Shown one piece after another: positions 57,973 to 64,000 of a DNA stretch of 64,000 nucleotides. Numbering within the stretch: the stretch's first letter is position 1; each line of letters starts with the position of its first letter. This stretch comes from Pseudomonadota bacterium (GTDB taxonomy: Bacteria; Myxococcota_A; UBA796; CAJQPC01). The translations under genes and the position numbers were made by a program. Under the pieces are notes generated by a model. It did no database searches. It was not told the origin of the DNA and worked only from the letters and a program-made list of their open reading frames with translations. Location: contig JAAESX010000347.1 of assembly GCA_024228935.1 (NCBI GenBank), positions 24,921 through 88,920 on the forward strand, in the 5' to 3' direction.

Positions 57973-60561
57973 ATGCACCTCCTCGTCCTCCTCGCCTGCG
58001 ACGGCGACCCCGCCGAGCGTGAACCCACCGCGGTCCCGTTCGCCATCGAGCTCGACGCCCAGAACCTGCTCGTCCCCATCGATGGCGACGGCGCGCTTGT
58101 GGCGACCATCACCGACGAGGCCGGCAACGTGCTGGACCTCGACGCCACCTGGGTCATCGAGGATACCACCGTGCTGTCCGTCGACGACGGGACCGTGCTG
58201 CCGCAGGGCGTGATCGCCTCGACGCTCGTGCACGCCGAGATCGACGGCATCGCCAGCGATCCCGTGCTCGTCTACGTCGCTCGACCGGCCCCCGACGCCA
58301 TCCTCGTGGCGGACTCGGACATCGTCGAGGGGCCCACCCTGGTGAGTGACGACAGCGTCGAGGAGATCCACGACATCACGTTCTCGATGACGCTCGACAT
58401 CTCCTCGCCCCAGGTCGGGGATCTGGTGCTGGGGCGCCAGGACGGCATGACTCCCGGGCGCGTCGTGAGCGTCTCCGAGGCCAGCGACGGGGTCGAGGTC
58501 GAGCTGACCTATGCCCCCATCGACGAGGCGTTCGAGGACCTGAGCATCTCGGGGACCACCGACTACGTCACGTTCGCCGAGAGCGAGACCTTCATCGGCT
58601 TCTCGGTCGGGCGCCTGCGCTTCGGCGGCATGGACTGCGTGGTGGGCGCCGGTGGGGACGACGCGTTCACCATCACCGACACCAGCTTCGAGGTCGACCA
58701 CGCGCTGGACACCCGCTTCGACCTGGTGGTGGCGAGCTTCACGGTCGAGAAGGCCGAGTTCGTCGTCGAAGGCGAGCTGGGCATCGAGGCGTCGATCGCC
58801 GCCGAGCTGGGCGAGGACGTCAAGGGCAGCGTGACCTGCGGCGCCGAGACCCCGCTGTACGGCGTGTTCCCGCTCCCGCCCGTGCTCGGTGGACCCATCA
58901 TCCAGGGCTACGTCCCGGTCTACGCCGGCTTCTCGGCCGAGGCGGAGACCATCCACTACGGGCCCGAGGTCGGGCTCGACTTCCGCGGCGACGTCGAGGT
59001 CAGCGCGGGCCTGCACTACGAAGGCGGTGAGTTCCTGGACGTGAACTCGATGAGCGCCTCGATGGAGCTCACGCCGAGCATCACGGCGCCCGAGGACGAC
59101 GACCGGCTGAAGACCTCGCTGTGGCCCTTCATCTCCATCGGCGTCGGCCCGGGCATCCCGACCGTCCCGACGCCGAAGTACTTCTCCATCGTCGAGGCCA
59201 ACACCGGGCCCGAGATCGCCGCGGACCTGGCTCACGAGCTCGTCCAGATCGAGGACCCCGACTACGCCAGCAGCTTCGGCGTCAACCTGAAGTGGACCGT
59301 CGGGCCGCCCCAGAACGTCACGGACTCGCTGAACGCCCAGCTTCGCGCCATCCGGTGGATCCTGGGTCGCCTGGGCGGGAACCTGACCGCGGCGCTGACC
59401 TACTCGGACAGCACGCCGCTCTGGAACACCCCCGGTGGCGACCTGTCCATCGGCAACGTCGACCCGGTCGATGGCGAGCTCGTGCTGGACGACGTGGCGG
59501 GCATCGCGACCCCGTTCGGCGACTTCAACGTCGTGGACTCGGTCAGCTTCCGGACCTACGACCAGGCGACCGACACCATCACGGAGATCGCGAACGAGTC
59601 CACCAGCTCGGTCGACCAGACGGACTACAGCTTCAGCTGGGCGGCGCCCACGCCCGAGGAGGCCGTCACCGTCTACGCGGCCTTCGCCGAGACGCCGTTC
59701 GTCGACACCCCGCTCGAGCTCGACGTGGTCGACCTGCGCTGCTCGCCGGTGTCCATGGTCGTCGAGTCGGTCACGCTGCCGACCGACGCGACGGGAGACG
59801 GCGTCGACCTGGATGAGGCCATGTACGAGCAGTACGAGGTGCTCGAGGCGCTGGCCATCTACTACGGCGCCGAGCGCGACTACTGGATCAGCCAGTACGA
59901 CTACTACATCGCCACCGGGCAGTACTCCGCGGCCGCCAGCGCCTATTCGCTGTGGGAGTACTACGACGTCGTCGCGACCAACCTCACGAACGAGCTGGTC
60001 GGGGTCGCCACGACGTACGCAGCGGTGGCCGACGCCGAGAACGGGGCCCTGGCCTTCCGAGGAGGCGCCGAGTCCGACGACCACTCGACCACGCTCGCGG
60101 AGTTCACCGCGGGCACGCTCGAGGCCGGCACCATCGAGGGCTCACCAGCGTACGAGGACATGGGCTCGTCCGAGCACACCTGGCTGTACGCGCCCACCGC
60201 CGCGGACGTCTACCCGCTGCTGTGGATGTGGGACTGGAAGTGGGGGCGCCGCCTCGACGACACGCTCTTCGTCCGGTCCGAGGGCTTCACCGCCGTCGCG
60301 GCCTACATCAACGAGCCGACGTTCACCATCACGTGGGACGGCACCACGTGGGCCAGCGGCGACATGACGGCCCTGATGGCCAGCGTGGCCGAGGACGAGA
60401 CGGTCTTCGACGCGACCCACACCATCGAGATCGCCGTCCAGGGGCTGGGCTACGACCGGGCCACCTTCCCGTCGATGGACAAGACCGCGACGGTCGAGGG
60501 CACGATGCTGTCGATGACGGTTCGGCTCGAGGACGCTGGCGGATCCTGCCCGGACGAGTAG
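57973..60561 (+). CDS. Large lipoprotein of unknown function
   Basis: An 862-residue protein with the short leader MHLLVLLAC (Cys9). The first ~100 residues are Ig-like (FAIELDAQNLLVPIDGDG; ATWVIEDTTVLSVDDGTVL), like BIG-2 repeats. The rest is beta-rich with several hydrophobic strands and aromatic clusters (IYYGAERDYWISQYDYYIAT; WMWDWKWGRRL), and I recognise no family. It is divergent from the FG-GAP gene 82 bases upstream and is followed 9 bases later by tmk, which may share its transcript. It is among the largest proteins here and is probably an outer-surface component. Confidence 0.8.
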   Translation: MHLLVLLACDGDPAEREPTAVPFAIELDAQNLLVPIDGDGALVATITDEAGNVLDLDATWVIEDTTVLSVDDGTVLPQGVIASTLVHAEIDGIASDPVLVYVARPAPDAILVADSDIVEGPTLVSDDSVEEIHDITFSMTLDISSPQVGDLVLGRQDGMTPGRVVSVSEASDGVEVELTYAPIDEAFEDLSISGTTDYVTFAESETFIGFSVGRLRFGGMDCVVGAGGDDAFTITDTSFEVDHALDTRFDLVVASFTVEKAEFVVEGELGIEASIAAELGEDVKGSVTCGAETPLYGVFPLPPVLGGPIIQGYVPVYAGFSAEAETIHYGPEVGLDFRGDVEVSAGLHYEGGEFLDVNSMSASMELTPSITAPEDDDRLKTSLWPFISIGVGPGIPTVPTPKYFSIVEANTGPEIAADLAHELVQIEDPDYASSFGVNLKWTVGPPQNVTDSLNAQLRAIRWILGRLGGNLTAALTYSDSTPLWNTPGGDLSIGNVDPVDGELVLDDVAGIATPFGDFNVVDSVSFRTYDQATDTITEIANESTSSVDQTDYSFSWAAPTPEEAVTVYAAFAETPFVDTPLELDVVDLRCSPVSMVVESVTLPTDATGDGVDLDEAMYEQYEVLEALAIYYGAERDYWISQYDYYIATGQYSAAASAYSLWEYYDVVATNLTNELVGVATTYAAVADAENGALAFRGGAESDDHSTTLAEFTAGTLEAGTIEGSPAYEDMGSSEHTWLYAPTAADVYPLLWMWDWKWGRRLDDTLFVRSEGFTAVAAYINEPTFTITWDGTTWASGDMTALMASVAEDETVFDATHTIEIAVQGLGYDRATFPSMDKTATVEGTMLSMTVRLEDAGGSCPDE

Positions 60562-60570
60562 TAGGGGCCC

Positions 60571-61143
60571 ATGGCCAAGTTCATCGTCATCGAAGGTCTG
60601 GACGGCAGCGGCGGCACCACCCAGGTGCGCATGCTGTGCGAGCACCTGAGCGCCCACTCCACGTGCGAGCCGAGTGGGGGCCCGGTCGGTCGGATGATCC
60701 GGCAGTCGCTGGGCGACCCCGAGTTCCTGGGGGACGGCGTGCTGCCGTACCTGTTCGCGGCGGACCGCAAGGACCACCTCGAGCGCGAGATCCAGCCTCG
60801 CCTCGACGCCGGCCAGCACGTGGTCAGTGACCGGTACGTGGCCAGCTCTCTGGCGTACCAGTCGCTGGCGATGCCGCTTTCCGAGGTCTGGCGACTCAAC
60901 GCCGCGTTCCGGGCGCCGGACGTCACTGTCTTCCTCGACCTGCCCGTCGAGGGCTGCCTCGCTCGCATCGAGGCCCGAGGCGCTGCCCGCGACCGCTTCG
61001 AGACGCTCGAGAAGCTCACGGCCATCCATGCCGCCTACGAGGCCGCGCTCGCTCTCTTGCTCGAGCACGGGCAGACCGTCGTGCGCGTGGACGCCTCGCA
61101 GTCGATCGAGGCCGTGTTCCGCGACGTCCTCGAATGCGTGTAG
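60571..61143 (+). CDS. tmk: Thymidylate kinase with a variant P-loop
   Basis: A 190-residue enzyme, converting dTMP to dTDP. The P-loop reads GLDGSGGTTQ (9-18): the usual Lys of GxxGxGKT is Gly15. The substrate motif is EPSGGPVGRMIRQ instead of the more frequent EPGGT, while the lid/DR region DRYVASSLAYQSL (Asp87-Arg88-Tyr89) is standard. Some bacteria have TMKs of a separate branch with such an altered P-loop (Thr for Lys), so it may be functional. It should be essential unless another TMK is encoded elsewhere. Overlaps lipB by 10 bases. Confidence 0.85.
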   Translation: MAKFIVIEGLDGSGGTTQVRMLCEHLSAHSTCEPSGGPVGRMIRQSLGDPEFLGDGVLPYLFAADRKDHLEREIQPRLDAGQHVVSDRYVASSLAYQSLAMPLSEVWRLNAAFRAPDVTVFLDLPVEGCLARIEARGAARDRFETLEKLTAIHAAYEAALALLLEHGQTVVRVDASQSIEAVFRDVLECV

Positions 61144-61745
61144 AGGACCTCGGACAGGGGGTCGAGTACGCCGCCTCGCAGGCTCGACAGAAGGAGCTGC
61201 TGGCGGCTCGCATCGCCGACGAGGTCGAGGACACCCTGCTTCTCGTCGAGCACGCCCCGGTCATCACGCTGGGCCGCCGTCGGACGAGTGCGGACAACGT
61301 GCTGGACGCGGGTGGCATCCCCGTCGTCCAGGCCGAGCGCGGTGGCGACGTGACGTGGCACGGCCCCGGCCAGTTGGTCGTCTACCCCATCGTGCGGCTG
61401 CCTCCGGGGCGACAGGACCTGCACCGACACCTGCGGGACCTCGAGCAGGCCGTCATCCGGACCTGTGCCGACCTGGGCCTCGAGGCCGGCCGCGACGAGC
61501 GCAACACGGGCGCCTGGGTGGGCGGACGCAAGGTCGCCAGCGTCGGCATCGCGTGTCGGCGGTGGGTCACGTGGCACGGGCTGGCGCTGAACGTCGACGT
61601 CGACCTGGGCGTGTTCGAGCGCATCAACCCCTGCGGCTTCGACGCCGACATCATGACGAGCCTGGCCGACGAGGGGCTCGTGGTGCCGATGGACGAGGTC
61701 CGCGAGCGCCTGGTCCGCCACCTGATCGACGTGCTCCCGGGGTAG
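61134..61745 (+). CDS. lipB: Octanoyl-[acyl carrier protein] transferase
   Basis: A 203-residue enzyme transferring octanoyl groups from ACP to the lipoyl domains of E2 proteins. ATG at 61134, inside the end of tmk. The motif RGGDVTWHGPGQLVVYPIV and the catalytic pair Lys133 (GGRKVASVG) and Cys167 (INPCGF) are all present. It works with LipA, whose gene is at 27397, on the E2 at 29132. The small membrane protein gene follows 9 bases later. Confidence 0.95.
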   Translation: MRVEDLGQGVEYAASQARQKELLAARIADEVEDTLLLVEHAPVITLGRRRTSADNVLDAGGIPVVQAERGGDVTWHGPGQLVVYPIVRLPPGRQDLHRHLRDLEQAVIRTCADLGLEAGRDERNTGAWVGGRKVASVGIACRRWVTWHGLALNVDVDLGVFERINPCGFDADIMTSLADEGLVVPMDEVRERLVRHLIDVLPG

Positions 61746-61754
61746 CCTGCGGCC

Positions 61755-62363
61755 ATGCGTGGTCTCGGAGCACTCCTCTTCAGCGTCGGTGCCGTCCTGG
61801 CGTACTTCATGGTCGTCGACCGGCAGTCAGCCATCGCCCTCGATCTGGTCGAGGCGCTCCCGAACGGCGCCTGGGGCGGCCTGATGGGCCTGGGCGTCCT
61901 GCTCGTCGGCATCGACATCGGTCGGGGCCTGCTCGCGGGAGGGAACCAGTCCCAGGACCGGCCCATCCGCAAGGCGCCCGAGCGGCTGAAGCTTCCGAAG
62001 ACCGCCCCGCAGTCCCGCGACGCCATCCTGGCCAAGGCGCGCACCTTCATCGGCAGCGGGGCTCGGCTCGAGGCCGACATCGAGGGTGTTCCCATCACGC
62101 TCACCTTCGAGCACGCCGCTCCGGGCGCGATCAAGCGCACGGTCGAGCGGCTCGGCGGCCTCATGATGGAGATCCCGCGCCCCCCGCGGGTGAGGCTCCG
62201 GTTCATCCAGTGCCCGGATGGAGGCGCCCCACGGCACCACCAGGTCGCCGGCGCGCTGGCCACGCACCTGTCGCGCTCGGAGTTCAAGGCGAGCCAGCAC
62301 ATGGACGCGGTGGAGATCATGTTCTTCCACCCGGACGCTTCCTGGCGGGAGATCTGGGGCTAG
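61755..62363 (+). CDS. Membrane protein with two N-terminal hydrophobic segments
   Basis: A 202-residue protein; the first hydrophobic segment is GALLFSVGAVLAYFMVV, the second near residues 45-62 (GLMGLGVLLVGIDIGRGLL). The C-terminal ~130 residues are a basic soluble domain (RKAPERLKLPKTAPQ; HHQVAGALATHLSRSEFKAS), with the pattern IEGVPITLTFEHAAPGAI. No family recognised. It is between lipB and serS on one strand with short gaps, so one transcript is likely. Confidence 0.75.
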   Translation: MRGLGALLFSVGAVLAYFMVVDRQSAIALDLVEALPNGAWGGLMGLGVLLVGIDIGRGLLAGGNQSQDRPIRKAPERLKLPKTAPQSRDAILAKARTFIGSGARLEADIEGVPITLTFEHAAPGAIKRTVERLGGLMMEIPRPPRVRLRFIQCPDGGAPRHHQVAGALATHLSRSEFKASQHMDAVEIMFFHPDASWREIWG

Positions 62364-62404
62364 CGTTCATCCGTGGTTAGAGGGGGCGGCCCGAGGAGGC
62401 CGAG

Positions 62405-63733
62405 ATGCTGGACCCCAAGCTGGTTGAGAACGAGCCCGAGCGCGTGCGTGACGCGCTCGCCCGTCGCAGCGCCGACGAGAAGACCCTGGCTGCGCTCGAC
62501 CGCGTCGCCGAGCTGAACCAGCGGCGTCGGGAGGTCATCCTCGAGGGCGACGAGTGCCGCGCGGTGCGGAACAAGCTCAGCCCCGAGATCGGCAAGCTCT
62601 ACAAGGCCGGCAAGGGCGACGAGGCGGGGGAGCTGAAGGCCCAGGTCGCGACCGCCAGCGCGCGGGCCAAGGAGCTCGAGGCCGAGCAGGGCGAGCTCGA
62701 AGCCGAGCGCGACCGCCTGCTGCTGCACATGCCGAACCTGCTGGACGACCGCGTCCCGGCCGGAAAGAGCGAAGACGACAACGAGGAGATCCGCCGCTGG
62801 GGGGACAAGCCCGAGTTCGACTTCGAGCCGCAGCTCCATGACGACCTGGGCGCGAAGCTCGGCATCCTGGACGCCGAGGCGGGGGCCAAGCTGGCCGGAG
62901 CGCGCTTTACGGTCCTGCGTGGCGCCGCGGCCCGTCTCGAGCGGGCGCTCATCAGCTTCTTCCTGGACATGCACACGAGCCAGCACGGCTACGGCGAGGT
63001 CATGGTCCCGTACATCGTGTGGGAAGACGCGATGGAGGGCACGACCCAGCTGCCCAAGTTCGAGGACGATCTCTTCCGGCTCGCCGAGCCGCTGAACGGC
63101 AAGCGCGGGTTCCTGATCCCGACCGCTGAGGTGCCGGTCACCAACCTGCATCGCGACGAGATCGTCGATGGCGCCGACCTGCCGCTCGCGTACGCCTGCT
63201 TCACGCCCTGCTTCCGAGCCGAGGCCGGGAGCTACGGCAAGGACACCCGCGGCCTGATCCGGCAGCACCAGTTCCACAAGGTGGAGATGGTGCGGGTCTG
63301 CGCCCCCGAGGACAGCGACGCGCAGCATGAGCTGCTCACGAGCCACGCCGAGGCCTGCCTCCAGGCGCTCGGGCTCCACTACCGGGTGATGCGGCTGTGC
63401 GCGGGCGACATCAGCTTCGGCGCCCGGCACTGCTACGACCTCGAGGTCTGGCTCCCCGGGCAGGACAAGTTCCGCGAGATCAGCAGCTGCAGCACCTTTG
63501 GAGACTTCCAGGCTCGACGGATGAAGCTGCGCTATCGGCCAGAGCCGAAGCCCGGCGACGCCAAGAAGGCGAAGCCTCGGCTGGCGCACACCATCAACGG
63601 AAGCGGCCTGGCGGTCGGCCGGACGCTGGTCGCGATCCTGGAGAACTACCAGGAGGCCGATGGAAGTGTCGTGATTCCGGAGGCTTTGCGCCCGTACATG
63701 GGCGGCCTTGACCGGATCTCAGCGGGGGATTAA
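62405..63733 (+). CDS. serS: Seryl-tRNA synthetase
   Basis: A 442-residue class II synthetase, ATG 62405 after a GGAGG-like site. The N-terminal coiled-coil arm (residues 30-110, e.g. LNQRRREVILEGDECRAVRN) binds the long variable arm of tRNA-Ser. The catalytic domain has motif 2 in CFRAEAGSYGKDTRGLIRQH and motif 3 in NGSGLAVGRTLVAILENYQ (GLAVGR with the conserved Arg). TAEVPVTN is the usual substrate loop. It is directly followed by two tRNA-Ser genes, a natural functional linkage. Confidence 0.97.
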   Translation: MLDPKLVENEPERVRDALARRSADEKTLAALDRVAELNQRRREVILEGDECRAVRNKLSPEIGKLYKAGKGDEAGELKAQVATASARAKELEAEQGELEAERDRLLLHMPNLLDDRVPAGKSEDDNEEIRRWGDKPEFDFEPQLHDDLGAKLGILDAEAGAKLAGARFTVLRGAAARLERALISFFLDMHTSQHGYGEVMVPYIVWEDAMEGTTQLPKFEDDLFRLAEPLNGKRGFLIPTAEVPVTNLHRDEIVDGADLPLAYACFTPCFRAEAGSYGKDTRGLIRQHQFHKVEMVRVCAPEDSDAQHELLTSHAEACLQALGLHYRVMRLCAGDISFGARHCYDLEVWLPGQDKFREISSCSTFGDFQARRMKLRYRPEPKPGDAKKAKPRLAHTINGSGLAVGRTLVAILENYQEADGSVVIPEALRPYMGGLDRISAGD

Positions 63734-63752
63734 CTGGCGGGGGCTCGCCTCT

Positions 63753-63837
63753 GGAGGCGTGGCCGAGTGGTTGAAGGCACTGGTCTTGAAAACCAGCGAC
63801 CCGAAAGGGTTCGTGGGTTCGAATCCCACCGCCTCCT
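63753..63837 (+). tRNA. tRNA-Ser (anticodon TGA)
   Basis: The acceptor GGAGGCG pairs with CGCCTCC; a D arm, an anticodon loop reading cttgaaa (anticodon TGA), a long variable arm and a GGTTCGAATCC T-loop are all present. The base after the acceptor is T rather than the G normal for tRNA-Ser, and no CCA is encoded. Confidence 0.9.
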
Positions 63838-63861
63838 TCCCTTTCGTTCTTTCAAATTGCC

Positions 63862-63953
63862 GGAGACATGACCGAGTGGCTGAAGGTGCATGATTGCTAA
63901 TCATGTGTACGGGTCAAACTGTACCGAGGGTTCGAATCCCTCTGTCTCCGCCA
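63862..63953 (+). tRNA. tRNA-Ser (anticodon GCT)
   Basis: Acceptor GGAGACA pairs with TGTCTCC, anticodon loop ttgctaa (anticodon GCT), a long variable arm and GGTTCGAATCC T-loop. The discriminator base is G and the CCA end is encoded. It is the second serine tRNA after serS. Confidence 0.95.
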
Positions 63954-64000
63954 CCTTCCCCTTGGGCCTCGGCCCCGGGGCGGTTACATACCGGTAGCCA

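Noticed and set aside
57937..60084. A 715-residue minus-strand frame opposite the large lipoprotein
   Set aside because: Antisense, Val/Arg/Asp-rich, no start context and no recognisable fold.
63954..64000. A GGGCC/GGCCC hairpin after the last tRNA
   Set aside because: The stem is only 5 bp with a 2-base loop and no T-run; too weak to call a terminator.

Overview
The window is 64 kb of GC-rich DNA, densely coded on both strands, with about 60 protein genes and two tRNA genes. It most resembles a Myxococcota (former deltaproteobacterial) genome. The signs are many lipoproteins with Asp-rich metal-binding repeats of the CDGxDNDCDG type, DUF1592/DUF1552 partner genes, FG-GAP and parallel beta-helix surface proteins, short MYXO-CTERM-like C-terminal anchors, and frequent ATGA, GTGA or TGATG start/stop overlaps. 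I see no insertion sequence, prophage, CRISPR array or replication origin. This placement is inferred from gene content only.

Layout. 0-3.6 kb (-): an envelope gene cluster (secreted fragment at the edge, a damaged OmpA-family gene, a small membrane protein, a von Willebrand factor A lipoprotein). 3.6-12.1 kb: a Bpt-type aminoacyl-protein transferase, PqqB-like and RNase Z-like metallo-hydrolases, two alpha/beta hydrolases, a methyltransferase and a large Rossmann-fold protein. 12.1-15.0 kb: an ArsS-like radical SAM gene with a small Cys-Cys-tailed partner, then two damaged genes (a repeat/membrane protein and a pilin-like protein). 15.0-17.2 kb: a TruC-like pseudouridine synthase and an AAA ATPase. 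17.3-22.5 kb (+): a four-gene surface module of beta-propeller lipoproteins and an outer-membrane barrel. 22.5-27.3 kb (-): a DUF1552/DUF1592 pair and a histidine kinase.

27.4-32.9 kb (+): lipA followed by E1-beta, E2, E1-alpha and E3 of a 2-oxo acid dehydrogenase complex and an FKBP lipoprotein. The E1-alpha-like subunit has lost the usual Mg-thiamine diphosphate motif. lipB lies at 61 kb, so both lipoate-attachment genes are in the window. 32.9-37.9 kb: two sigma-54-type promoter sequences before a LytM-like protein, a lipoprotein, a frameshifted beta-helix protein with a short paralogue, and an aminoglycoside-phosphotransferase-like gene with an in-frame stop. 37.9-43.5 kb (-): a tightly coupled six-gene operon (two KshA/DAF-36-class Rieske oxygenases, an HsaA-like flavin monooxygenase, an HsaC-like extradiol dioxygenase, a globin, a cytochrome P450), best read as steroid or sterol ring degradation. 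Its upstream region carries two mirror-image palindromes that fit the KstR operator of actinobacterial cholesterol regulons.

44-60.6 kb: an S9 peptidase, CBS protein, an HxlR-type regulator divergent from a membrane protein, and a long run of surface lipoproteins (Asp-rich repeat, CotH-kinase, beta-helix and FG-GAP proteins), plus a methyltransferase that lacks its SAM-binding core. 60.6-64 kb (+): tmk without the Walker A lysine, lipB, a small membrane protein, serS and two tRNA-Ser genes.

Two patterns cut across the window. First, over twenty exported proteins start with extremely short signal peptides: 7 to 14 hydrophobic residues, with no Lys or Arg, before the lipobox Cys or cleavage site. 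Second, several accessory genes are broken by small indels or in-frame stops. In three of them the indels come as pairs that restore the frame, and two of the lesions are tandem duplications of 7 and 10 bp. The housekeeping genes are intact.
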